Of a stretch of 64,000 nucleotides of DNA, positions 26,301-38,300 are shown piece after piece. The position numbers and the translations under genes were made by a program. Position 1 is the first letter of the stretch. Every line of letters begins with the position of its first letter. The notes beneath the pieces were generated by a model. That model did no database searches. It saw nothing but the letters and a program-made list of their open reading frames with translations, and was not told where the DNA came from. The DNA is from Tanytarsus gracilentus (taxonomy: Eukaryota > Arthropoda > Insecta > Diptera > Chironomidae), in the NCBI GenBank assembly GCA_038502055.1, contig JAXRKN010000038.1, forward strand, positions 1,116,001 to 1,180,000. The letters run 5' to 3'.

Positions 26301-28973
26301 AAGTTTTGATGGAAAATTTATTTTCGCTCGCATATTAAATTTTAGCTTGAAAATATTCCAAGGCAACATCAGAAAACTAAAATATAATAAATGAGAGACA
26401 TTTCTCGTTTAAATTGTCGGCATCTCAGTTGATGTTTACGTTCAACATGTGTGTAAGGAAGAACAAAAGAAAAAATAAAAGTTCTTCTATCGGAAAATTA
26501 TTCTGAATATTAAACAAACATGAGCTGTGTGTGAACTAAGAATTATTTAAAGGAAATTCTGTCAATTTGAACAAAACATCTCACTTTGCATCAAGAAACA
26601 ATTTTTCTGTGGCAAAGTACTTGCAAGAAAGAATTCATTAAATCACAAAAAATAATAGAATAATTTTTAAAATTTATTGAACAAATTAAAAATCTCGCAC
26701 AATCTTCCGATCGTTCTAAACTCTCACTTGCTTATGATTTTTTACGCATTGCACCAAAATTTAATGAAACTCTGCAATTTTCAATTAGCATTAAATACAT
26801 AATGAAACGTACACGATGATAACGAAGGATGAAATCATTCTAAATACATTAAATTTGCAGTATTTGATTAATTTTAATTAAACGTAAGACTGAGCACCAT
26901 GTTATTAAATTATTGCGATTTACTGAAGCATTGTTTGAGAGAAATACATGATGCAATTTAGCATAGCAAGGCCCTTTAGTTTTAAATTGATATGAACTGC
27001 ATAAAACAAACTTATTCATAAAATAATTTAAAATAAATATTTTTTCTCTATAAACTTTTGAAGACTTCCTAATTTTATCAAATTACCTTAATTACTGGTT
27101 AGAATAAATCTTTAGGACCAAAAATACACAAACGTCTACTTGTATCACATCAATCTCGTCCCTTATGTCCCATAAAACTATTCAAGTCATATCATAAAAA
27201 GGAAAAAATATTGAATAAAGTTCGTTTAAGGAAGAGTTCGCATAGTCATAATCTACTCTTGCATCATATCTCCACATATAAAAGGAAGATCTCTCGAGAG
27301 GCACTTGAAGCCCATCTGTGCTTGTGGAAATGTCAAGGCTGGAAAAACTACGTTATTTTCTTTAATAAGGTAAGAGGCTTTCTATGTGCTCAAAAGATTT
27401 GTGTTAATGGCCTTCAGTAAATTTTCTTCCATTCAACCTGCTCTTGAATGAAGTAGAAACATGTGTGAACATACTTCTGCGAAAATGGACACTTGAAGAT
27501 GAACAGACGTCCACAGGTACTTTTTTGTTTCTTCTCAAATCGATTGACATTTTCAGCTTTTTTTGTAAAGATTATTTTGCTTTTGAAATTTTATTGAAAT
27601 TTTCCAAATTAAAATTTTTTTAAGTGTTTCAAAATATTTAATTTCCCGGTTCTTGAAAAATGGTGAACAAATCAATTTTTGGTGTGAAATTTTTTTAAAT
27701 TTTCATCAATTTAAAGTCATAATTTTCATAACAAGCAAAAATGCCGAAATATTTGTTTCCCCATCAATCACACACCTCCATTATGATATTAATAAAATCA
27801 ATATAATTTTCATAGCTTCCTCGACACCATCAATTTATGCATATTGTCAAGTTTGTAATCCACTCTATCCAATTTTCATTTATCCCAACATTAATTCATT
27901 TTTCACCAACAATGCCGAAAATTGTCATTTTGACATATCCGCTATGTGAGAAATTAAAACAATAAAAAAACTTCACCGAATTAATTAACGAGAATGCGAG
28001 AGGAAAATAAATTAAATTGGCAGTATGACTAATGCGAGAGAAGAGCATCAATCAGAAAATAATTTAAAAAGCTAGAGTGAGGGAAGAAGGAAATTGGGTT
28101 AATGTTTTTAATGCATTTTACCGCAGAGTGAGGAGAAGTTTTTTTATTTTTCACTTGAAACTTTTCCATTCAAAATATTCGGCAAGTGCGATTCAAGCGA
28201 GGAATGCAGCAAAAATAATTTGATAATGAAAATATTTTTCCTCTTTGCCTTGCGACGCTCTATTGAGTGAAATTAAGAAAAAGTTTTTATCGTCGATATT
28301 TTTTTCTCCTTTATTTTTTAGCCTCGCCGCAAACAACAACAACAAGGTCCACGAGGGTCCAATTTTTTGCACATTAAACTCACTCTAAAGCTTTAAATTA
28401 TATAAATTTGTGTCGTCTCAACGATAATTAATTGCCATAAGAGAGCTGTGAGCATTTATGGGTTTATGTAGTAGCTGTACGGTTATAGAAAAAGAGGAGC
28501 GCAAGTTCATAACGACATTGTCGTGAGAGAGTGAGGGCAAACGTAGTTGAACTAATGAAGACATAACAAGAATATAAATTAATGTTAAGGATTCAGCGTG
28601 TTGTTGGCACAGAGAATTGAAAAAAAGCATGCCAAGTAATTTTTATATCATTAATTTTGATTTATTGTCCTTATAAATTAATTATAATTAAAAATCAAGA
28701 AACTGCTTTAGGTCAAGAGTAACCTGTTGAATAATTCAATTATTTCCATAATTTTGTATAAATCGCCGTAAGTTACTCGATAAAATAATTAGTTATGAAT
28801 TTTATTAAGTAAGTGATTGAGTTGAGAGTGAAATAATTTTGCATTTACGCTAATTACATAAACTCTCACACTAAAACAATAATCGTAACATAATACAGGT
28901 CATAATAGTTACCTTCAATCATAGTCATTATCATTGTAAGAAAATATATCCAATTGTGTAATTTAACTATCAT
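17377..28973 (-). CDS. Beaten path (Beat)-family immunoglobulin protein (306 aa, seven exons)
   Basis: Exons in transcript order: 28913-28973, 21297-21428, 21119-21204, 20325-20460, 20005-20261, 18905-19043, 17377-17486. All junctions are GT..AG and keep one frame. Exon 1 encodes a signal-peptide-like start (MIVKLHNWIYFLTMIM). Ig domain 1 has C48, W62 in LYSVKWYRG, REFFRHT, and C117 followed by EVSADAPSFQT; the last motif is a hallmark of Beat proteins. Ig domain 2 has C164 (NCTS), W178 and C227 (IQCIARIYD). Sequons are at N98, N163 and N167. The last exon gives a hydrophobic run 284-298 and then a short basic end, fitting a GPI signal or a single membrane anchor. Beat proteins are neuronal ligands for Sidestep receptors in axon guidance. 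Which Beat paralogue this is cannot be decided. Exons 2-6 are near certain; the first and last are supported by phase and content only. Confidence 0.9.
21429..28912 (-). other. First intron of the Beat-like gene (7.5 kb)
   Basis: It lies between the signal-peptide exon and the first Ig exon. It begins GTAACT and ends in CAG. No nested gene or clear mobile element was seen. Two TAATTA-rich runs about 150 bases apart (22693-22707 and 22846-22860) are possible homeodomain sites. Confidence 0.6.
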
Positions 28974-29940
28974 TTTATCATCTACACTAGCAACAATAAC
29001 AGTTTAATTTTTTTTCTCCTGCTGCACACATAGACACGAGGAAGGGTGTTCAGACATTTGTCGCTGAAATAATTTTCGTTCTTTATGGAAGAAGGGCGAC
29101 TCTGACAAGGATGAGGATGCAGACTTTGTTTTCTTTTCCTTTTTTATGGTCACAAACAACACAATTTAATGAATATTTATTGCCTCGATTTTGGAACTCT
29201 TCCTCATTGAGCTCCCTGTGATTCACTCGCTTAGTACTTTAATTATTTTTCGTTCAACTTTTTTTCTTCTTCTTAAAGGCAGTCGCAGAAATTACTTTCA
29301 GGCCAAAATTAAAAAACTTTTTTGTGTTCTTCTAATTCTATTACGGTTCACTTCTGGCTTCTAATTTTTCCAGCCAAATGTGTTTGCGTAAAACTTTTTC
29401 AACAAGCATCTCTCATGTTTCAGCTTTCATCATCAACGTGTGGTTGTGGCTAAATTGATTTTAATTACAAAGTTTTCAACGCGCACTCAAATACACTTTT
29501 TGGCACATGAAAGCGCGAATTTGATGAATGCTCTCCACGCTCATGTGTGCGATGCTTAACTCATTAATTAAGCAAAAGTGCAAGGCTCGAAATATTATTT
29601 CAATTTTTTTGAATTTAAATTTAAAATCGTTAAAAAAATTAAAAAAAATCTCGTGAGTTTTTTTGTTAAATTTTTTTCTAATTTGCGTGAAAAAATTACA
29701 AATTATAATTTATTGATTTATTAAAATTTTGTGACATTTTAATATCTCAAATTTAAACCTTGCACATTTTATCCTTTTTAAAGAGAATCTTTTTAATATA
29801 TCACAATGTTCACCTCTCACATATGCACATATATGATATTTTGCGTTGAATAATTTATAATTGTCGGCTCTTTTATATTAATTCACGTCTGCTTCTTCAG
29901 CCTCAGACGAGCTGTATTCGAGTGTGAATATTCCTAACTG

Positions 29941-29958
29941 ATGATTGATATCAATCAT
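29941..29958. promoter_or_regulatory. Perfect 18-bp palindrome of two TGATTGAT sites
   Basis: The sequence ATGATTGATATCAATCAT is its own reverse complement. Each half holds TGATTGAT, the form known for Extradenticle/Hox composite sites. It lies about 970 bases upstream of the Beat-like start codon. Any regulatory role is inference. Confidence 0.35.
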
Positions 29959-30465
29959 TTGCTTTCACAAGCACACACTCGCTCACTCACATGAATAGTC
30001 TTTTTTAATCCCTATATATTAGATCGAGTGGGTCATGTGTCGTCATCGCACAATTTTGTTCCGACCTACACATATCACATCTCGCACCAAACCATCAGCG
30101 TAATTTGAAATATTTCACACGCTTTATCACATCAGTGAGAGGAGAAAAATAACCTTGAACAATTTGCTTTTTCTTCTCATAAAATTTTTCAATATTTTTA
30201 TCGCCAACCAAATTTTTTATCCTTAAACCGTTTCACTACAACGTCTCGTGATGAACTGAAATGTTTTCGTTTGCAACTCATGATATTATAAGGCTTTCGT
30301 CATTGAGATATAAAAGTGATTCTCAAACTGTTCATGCGCATGGTGAATGTTGGATTGAGGGTGATTGTAGCAACATTGGAGATGCTTCACATAAGCTTGT
30401 ACATTGATAACAATTAATTTTTCACTGTTCACCACTAATGAACATAAAAAGAGTATACGCAATTA

Positions 30466-31870
30466 GGGTGGCGACCCAAAACTTCGTAGTTTTGAGCAAA
30501 ATTTTACACAAGAATGAAGATTTTCCAACTTTTTCATGAAGGAATCTTCAATGTTAAGATTATTTTAAAAAATTCATGTGTTGCCTGAAATTTTGAGATA
30601 TCAACAATATTTTTATGTTGCTTCTTTTACGCTGTAGTAACCCTCTACTTTCGGACCAAAACTTCGTAGTTGAGGACCAAAACTTCGTGGTTAATTTTCT
30701 TTGAATTTTAAAAAAATTTAATTTCCTGTCAAATGGTCTTCAAATTAAAAAATTCTTGGTTGGAGGTGTAGAAAATAATTTAAAATACAAGAAAAATATA
30801 TTTTTGGAAGTGCCAGCGACGGACTTGTGTCCTAAAATATGATTAATTTTCCTTCTATGCTTCGATTGCCTCTTTGAACTCAAAATTTTACTAGAAAACA
30901 AATAGCATGAGAATTTTTTGAGTCAATAACATCATGGACATCCAGCACTGCCTAAAAGGTCCATTTTTTCAGAACTATTGCTTCATGTACCTCGTTGAAC
31001 TCAGGATCGAATCAGGAATTGATTAGCATAAATATTTTTTTAGTTTTGTTGGAAGCAAGGCAGGAAATTAGTTCCAAGTTCCGGACATACCTAGTTCTTC
31101 TGCTGGAAGTTGGTTCCAATATTACATATAGGAACTTCTAACATTTGATAAAGGAACTTCCAGCATTGGATATAGGCACTTCCAACATTGGATATAGGCA
31201 CTTCCGACATTAGACATGACAAGTGCCTCTGCGGAAAGATAGTTCCTCTTTTTAACTGTCTGTATCTTACCTAAAGCACCTTCATTTATAGCATTTGCAA
31301 AAAAAATATTTTTTTTGTCATCAATCAATCGATCATATTTTTTAAATGCTGCATGCTGAATTTCCAAAAGTATATTTTCTGATATTCTCATTGCTTTATA
31401 AGCTTGTTTTCTAAACACATAATTGCAGCCGAAAAAAAATTACAGTGAAGAAAATTCCAAAGACTACTTTTGGAAAATTAACTACGAAGTTATGGTCCCT
31501 TGGCAAAAGTGCGTCGCAAGGCATTTTGGATTTATGCTTAATTTATTTTGAATTGTTATATTTGAAGCTAAGACACAAAGCATCCCAAAAATATTTTTTT
31601 CAAAATTTAAACAATATTTTTTTCTATTAAAAATCAATGAAATGTGGACCAGTTTGATCAAATATATGTTGTATGGGAGATTTTTCTTTTGGGATTTTAA
31701 GGCATACCAGATGCTCAAAAAATCTTAACCCTTCTTTTATGAACTAAGATTTACATTAAGTTTAAATTTTATATATGTTTTTGGGTCATTTTCTTGCTAG
31801 AAATGTCTCAATTTATAAAATAAAATTCACTACGAAGTTTTGGGTACTGCGAAGTTTTGGGTCGCCACCC
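30466..31870. mobile_element. Tc1/mariner-like element with TA target duplication (1405 bp, non-autonomous)
   Basis: The ends are inverted copies of GGGTGGCGACCCAAAACTTC, continuing to about 25 bases with one mismatch, and each is flanked directly by TA (30464-30465 and 31871-31872). The motif CCAAAACTTCG recurs inside in the matching orientation: twice near the left end (30654-30690), and inverted with changes at about 31481-31498 and again at 31829-31846. This resembles the repeated inner and outer transposase sites of IR/DR-type Tc1 elements. Internal open frames (such as 31122-31418 minus) show no transposase motifs, so the copy looks non-autonomous. Confidence 0.8.
31131..31218 (+). repeat. 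22-bp tandem repeat, four units
   Basis: Four consecutive 22-base units begin at 31131, 31153, 31175 and 31197 and share the form GG(A/C)ACTTC(C/T).. CATT.GATA. They lie inside the Tc1-like element. Confidence 0.9.
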
Positions 31871-33479
31871 TATATGTAAAATTTCCTCTTCCGTTGCTAC
31901 GCTTTGCGGATGAAAAGTTTATACGGTGAGATGGAAACTAACTCAACTGTTGATATTTTAATGATGTGAGAATAATAAAAGAGTTATTTTTAACCCTGCT
32001 TGGAAATTGAATTTTTATTTTTGAAAAATTAATTTTCGAAATTGCCATCGATGGACTGAAAACTTTTCAATCATCAAAAGTCAATAAACGATTAGCCTGA
32101 GAGTTCAAATTAAGGTACAAGCAAATAATTGCTCATTAAATAACAAATTTAATTTAATGACTCGACACACATTCGACAACTTTCTCATTGCAGACGTCGA
32201 AAATTTTCTTTTCGGAAAAATAATTTCTCTTTTTCTGTTCATGATTTCTTCCATTAGTCGAGCGTATGAAGAAGAAATCAGAAAATTTAATTTCACATGT
32301 TGACGGAAGCTTAAAGGAAGAAAATTTTCGCAGGGAGTAAACTTCGGTGATTAAATTCCCAATTGAACTGTTCACGAATGATTAAGCATTTTGCAATTTT
32401 ACAGCTCTCTACACGCTCATCATTTCGGGTGTATGTAATTTAATTTCTTTCTTTTATAAAATTATTCGAAGCTCCCCAAAATTGTTCTGGTAAACAGAAG
32501 CAATGGAAATGTGGCAAAAGACCGAGAAAAAATAAAACAATTTTCCTTAACTGCCAGCTGATAAGAGTGAAAATACGAAGAAAGTTGAAATTAGTGAGCA
32601 GAAGACGCAGCAAAGAGAATAGAATGGAATTTAATAAAGTCACATTCGGAGCAAAAGCCAAGCAAAGTTTTTCATTTTTTCATTCTTCTTTCTTTAATCC
32701 TCCAAGCTCGCTCTCGTACTGTGAAAGTTTCATCTACAACGTTTTTTGATTAGTTTCACTTGAAATTGATACATTCTCATGAAATCCTTCTTCCATGTCA
32801 TGGGAGATATCTCTTAAAAGTTTTTCCTTCTTTACTTTTTTCGAAAATAATATTTTTACCATGAATTGTTGAATGTTTAAAAACTATAGAAAGAAATCAC
32901 TTGAAAGTTGAAAAATTTCAAAAAGTTTTTATTCAGAAATGCAAAGTTTTAAATATCTCACAATGTCCATGAAAGTTTTTCTTTCAATCATTTTTAGAGT
33001 TTCTTTCTTCAAAAAAATACCAATATCCACACATTTTTAATTTATCTAATTTCATTACTGATTCAAAAAACATCTATAGTCTCATATGGCCAACAAATTT
33101 CGTTAAGTTGACATCAAAATTTAGCTTTTTCACAGCACATGCGTTTCGTGTCATAAAAAGCGACTTTTACAGTGCGGAACACTTTTGTTTACTTTGCCGG
33201 GTGGTGATGGTGGGATGCTAAAAGGTAAATAATGTTCTGCTTTTGAGTTCACGTGGCACAAGAAAAAAGGCTCATAAATAAAGGTTTAATGTTTCAGAAA
33301 AACATTTTTTCTTCTTCGTTTAAATCTAAAGAGTAAAATCTTGAATGACATGGAAATACAAAACTCACAAACACACCCGCACACTGCTGTGTCGAGAGAT
33401 TTTATTCAAATAATTTATTACTTTGTTGATAACTTGAGTGTATGATACACCTTATTGAAAGACAACATTTAGAGATTTT

Positions 33480-33482
<3 letters not shown>

Positions 33483-33510
<28 letters not shown>
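33483..33510 (+). repeat. (ATTG)7 microsatellite
   Basis: Seven uninterrupted ATTG units. They sit at the edge of the insertion 33486-34967 and read as its 3' short-repeat tail on the minus strand. Confidence 0.95.
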
Positions 33511-34967
33511 CTGATGGGTAGCGACACAGAACTTAATCAGGATAGACGCAAACCATGCAGAACTCTTAAGATTGCTCTTAAGAATAGAGTATAAATACCC
33601 CTTTTTTCCCCCTCAACAATGGACGTCCCCTCAGGAATCGTCCACCTCGGGAGCTGCAACACACGTCTTGAAAAAGACGCACTAGTGATCGAATAAACCC
33701 CCATCAGAGTTTTAATGTTAGTTATCATGGAACGCCCAGCGGAAAAAACCAATCAGGGCGCCATAATCCATGACGTAAATTTTTTCATTATGAACAGTCT
33801 TGTGATCACTCAAAGAGTGTTTCCAACTAATCACAATTATGGGTTAGTTAACTGAACCTTTACGATTGCAGTTGTAATATATAAATCATAGGTGGTTTCG
33901 ACGGCATTGTATAAAAGTTACCGCCACTACAACCTTCCTCAGCCCTGACAAACTGTTAGGAACTGGCCCACCCACATCACAAAACTAACAAACACTTAAC
34001 AAAATGGTCAAACCAATTGTATAAAAGTCTTGGTTATCCACAAACTTCCTCCATCTAATCTAATCGATTAGCATGGGATGTACAGGTCATAAAGTATCGT
34101 CCGTGAGTACACACTACTTCCTTCCTCAACTGGTCACTAAGATTAACAGTTGGTTTTGTTGGATACCAACGAAAACGATATCAAAATGTCATTAACTTGA
34201 TTAAAATTATAAGTTAAAATATAAAAATTAAAAAAAAATAAATAAAGAAAAAAAACAATAACTAATTTTTAATGAAAACCATCCAAATGCGCTTATTTCC
34301 CCCTGGTTAAGTTAATTAAGTTTTCTCTATCAATTCTCTAACTAAATCCATGCTCCCTCTATTCAAAGCAACCTAAAAATATAATTTTTATGAAAAACCA
34401 TTCAATTGCACTTATTTCCCTCTGATTAAGTTAATTAAGTTATCTCTATCCACTCTATAACTGAATCTATGCTTCCTCTATTCAAACAACTCAAAAATTT
34501 AATATTTAAAATTTAAATCAAACCATCTGAATGCGCTTATTTCCCCCGCATGAAAATAAAATTGAATCTTAAAAAAATAAAATTTTAAAGGTCACAGATG
34601 ACAAAGATCCAGAAGAGATCCAGTGAAAAAAAAAATTATTTTTTAAGGATTTTTGATGTTTCAAAGTGAAATAATGATAATAAGTGCTTAATTAAGCACT
34701 TCTAAGCAAGAATGAGTGCATATTAGACTACTTAAATGCATGAAAGTAAAAATTACAGAAGAAAAAAAAAATTCTAAAATTTTCACTCATTCTTGCTTTT
34801 TACCTGACCAAATATGATGAACTCGATGAAAGTACGATGAACCGATGACTTATCAACACGATGAAACTAATTTGAAGTTTAAAAACACACTAAATCACAC
34901 TTAAAAGATAAATTAAATTATTTGTTTTGTTTATCCTCTAAGGGGGAAAACAACTCTTTTTCGTTTC
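33486..34967 (-). mobile_element. Non-LTR retrotransposon-type insertion with 24-bp target duplication (copy 1)
   Basis: An identical 24-base sequence beginning ACAACATTTAGAGA lies at 33462-33485 and 34968-34991. Long target duplications plus a short tandem tail, here (CAAT)n on the minus strand, are typical of target-primed retrotransposition, so the element reads on the minus strand with its 3' end at the left. It shares motifs with the second insertion (47480-48427), including GAACAGTCTTG followed by TTTCCAACTAATCA, and a similar terminal block before the tail. No reverse transcriptase was recognised, so it is a truncated or non-coding copy. Confidence 0.8.
34272..34547 (+). repeat. About 118-bp tandem repeat inside copy 1 insertion
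   Basis: Two full units (from 34272 and 34390) and a partial third (from about 34507) share ATGAAAAACC, GCTTATTTCCC, TTAAGTTAATTAAGTT and CCTCTATTCAAA, with scattered differences. Confidence 0.85.
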
Positions 34968-35277
34968 ACAACATTTAGAGATTTTTTTATTTACCATTAA
35001 AAGTCAATGAATAAAATATTGGAGTAACAAAACAACTGACGAATATTTTACCGAGCAATCAAAAAGTTAAATATAACTAATGTATGCAAAATTAACACAA
35101 AACGAACATTTAACTTGGGGAATTTTAAGCACATTTTGCAAGCATTATGCAAATATTTGTAGGCAATTTCCAACCATATATTGATTACAAATTACAACTC
35201 AAACAATTTCCTACTTCAAGCCTTTGAAAATTTCTCTCAATCATTCATTGATAAAATCAATTCGATAAAATGTCAAT

Positions 35278-35280
<3 letters not shown>

Positions 35281-35316
<36 letters not shown>
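35281..35316 (+). repeat. (CA)18 microsatellite
   Basis: Thirty-six bases of uninterrupted CA. The open frame that runs across it is a by-product. Confidence 0.97.
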
Positions 35317-35319
<3 letters not shown>

Positions 35320-38300
35320 CCACATTAAACATTAACCAAGTGGATGTCCGGTATCAACGTTCTCAGTTATTTTGCTCACTTGCAAAAGACGTTTTTTAGT
35401 AATGTATTTTACTTGATTCCACTGATTGAAATTATTTTCTGTTAAATTAATAAAATAAATATATTTTTTTGAAAGTAAATGCATAGAGAGAAGTAAGATT
35501 AATACAGGATTTAAACAAGCGGAGCTATAATATATTTTTTTCTTCTTTTTTGTATGACGGCTACAGTAATGTGCTGATATATGTTGATATAAATCTAATA
35601 TTGGGAGACATATTGTGCGAACGTTATTGAGCTCTTCGGTAATTTCAAATCAATCAATGCCTTGAGTGAGTAAAAATGTGTTGCGTGGCATTATTCATAT
35701 AATGTTGAAACTCAAATTATAGTTGGGATATTTTTAGATCAAACTAAAAGGATTATTTCAATCAATATCGATAATAATTGAGCATGTGAAAACTTATTGA
35801 TTTCATTAGAATCAAAAATTATTGAAAAAATCTCTTTATTCTGCATAAAATTTGCAATCAATTGCAAAATAAAATTCATCATCAGCAGGGATGGAAAAAT
35901 TTCTTAAGAAAAATAACTTGAATCTTTTAGTGACTTTTTTCGCTCCCTATCTTGCATCAGCAAAAAACTATTAGATTTTTCTATAAATTTTCTTGCTCAC
36001 CCATTGTAAACTGCTTTTATCTCGAATGATTCTTCGATATTTTTCTCACTGTGAGTTTATCTATCTCGCTCACTGTTTGAGATCGGAAGTAATTTTAAAA
36101 TGCGATTTTTTTGCTCAGTCACAAGTTCTATTGAAGATGTCAGCATTTGTGTTAGAGAGAATGAATTGTATTGATGATATTGCATTATTTCCTACATACT
36201 TTTGCAGTCTAAATTTTTTGAAATCACTTTTAGTTTAATTATTCGCACCTAGCTCGTTTTCACTCCAATTTCCACAGCAAAAATATTTTCCCATATAATT
36301 TATTTTTCATCTTCGGTTTCAACCTCAATTTTTTATAGTAAGCGACTTTATACTGTTGTCCTTTCCTCTCTGTATAAAATGATTACGGCATGATAATTAA
36401 AATATTTATGTGAACACTTTTTGAGCTTGCTAGCGTAAACAATTTTACACATTAAGCGGTGAGTGGTGTGAGTGAGAGAGAACGAAGCATAAAATTAAAT
36501 AAATAACAATTGGATTTCACTCGATAAGCGAAAATGTTATTGAGTAAGTTGGGGTAGTTGGAAAATTGTTTGTTTATTTTCACTTCGAAATATTGCTTAT
36601 TGATTATCGATATTTCACTGTCAAGGCTACTTGAGATAATTCCTGGTAATTATAATACAAACTTTTCCAATGAAATTTTCATACAGAAAAAGTTTTCTTC
36701 TTTGTTGTTGAAAATTAATCCAAATATTTTATGACTTCGGTTTACAAGGCTGGATGAAGATTATATTTTTTTACATTGAAATATTTAAATTTTTATATAA
36801 ATTTCTTACCTAGAAAAGCTATCAGATTAATACAAAAAACTTAAAAGCTCTTTTAATTAAAGTTTTTTAAAAGTGCCGAAAAAAGTTTTCTTTAAAAAAT
36901 TAATTTTCTTAAATGTAAAAGCGAGGATTAAATGCAGCATGGTGAAAACAGAAATTTGTTAGAAAATATTTAATGCCAAAAATGTGAAAAAGCTTTTTAG
37001 CTTTCTTACGACCGACTAACACAACAGCATGAGCTTCAAAATTTCATTGTTAGCGACAGAGAACTGTAATCTACAGCCAAGGATTTACTTACATAGAAGA
37101 GAGTTTCTCACTCTCAGTGACATTGCACAATCAAGATGGCTTTTATATAGGCTGACCATCTGCTAATTTTAATGCGAGAAATTTTGCAAAATAAATTTGA
37201 CATTTTTCAGACATGCATCAATAAAAATCAAAAATATTTTATGGTCAGTCATTTGTTAGTGCATAAATTTTTTTGTCCTTTTTTGGTAGCAGCTAAATCT
37301 ATTTATAGCACAATTTTTTGGGATTTGTGTGAATTACTGAAATCTTCCACACATGGCTGGTTTTCCAGAGCAATTTATCTTGTTGCCATTTTCAGTGTGA
37401 CCATTAAATGATACAAGGAAATATAAAGAAAAAAGAACTTAAGCACAGCAATTTTGTGCAAGAAGGTGGTCTAAAAAAATGATGAAATAATACATTCACA
37501 TATTGCCTTGATTAACCCAAAGGCATCAATTTCCGGATTAAATAATATGTTACGTGATCACAAAGGAAACTTTTTTCTACGTTAGGCAACGCTTTTTTCA
37601 CATTATTTGGATATGTCGTATACATTTCGGCATGCAATTTATTTTTCTCATGTATGTGAGTAAATTAAATGTTAATATACATTCAGTTCATGAGCTCGCA
37701 GGTCTCCACACAAATATGAAACATTAAAAAGGAAGTTTTTAAATGATATTCCCGCAATTGACTTTCAGAAGTATGATTTTACCCAAAACGAGCAGCAACG
37801 ATACGAAAGTTGGTAATTGCACGAAAAGTTTGAAGTACTTTATACTCGTGTGTGTGCTTTATTTAACTTTATATGAGCTTTAATCAGCAAAATTATCATC
37901 CGCTGTTAGCACTGAATGTTTTATATTTTTTGGGGATAATTTTACTCTCAGAAATTTTCAAGAAAAAAATTAAATTTCATTTAGTATGAAGACCATTTTT
38001 GCTGTTGTTGAATGAAAAATAAAAGCAAACATCAAAATGTTTCCTTTATTAAAATATTTTTCCTTTCTTCATTGCTTCCTCCGGCGAAGTGAACATACCC
38101 CGAAATGTACAAGACCGATGATGCTCAAGAACGGAAGTTGAATGTATGAAATTAAAAAATAATTGTCAACAATATAATAAAATATGCAAACAAAGTGTAG
38201 AGGTTGAAATGTTCGTGATACCCACCTAATTCAAATGACCTTTTTAGCGGCATCAGATGTTGTTATATAAAAAATAATTAATTAAATGTAAACGCTAGTG

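Noticed and set aside
31122..31418. Minus-strand frame inside the Tc1-like element as a transposase remnant
   Set aside because: No DDE or helix-turn-helix motif; its C-terminal part is encoded by the 22-bp tandem repeat.
33537..33752. Minus-strand frame inside the first retrotransposon-type insertion
   Set aside because: No reverse transcriptase, endonuclease or zinc-knuckle motif, and no equivalent frame was noted in the related insertion.
35181..35399. 72-codon frame across the CA repeat
   Set aside because: It encodes a Thr-His run from the microsatellite and nothing else recognisable.
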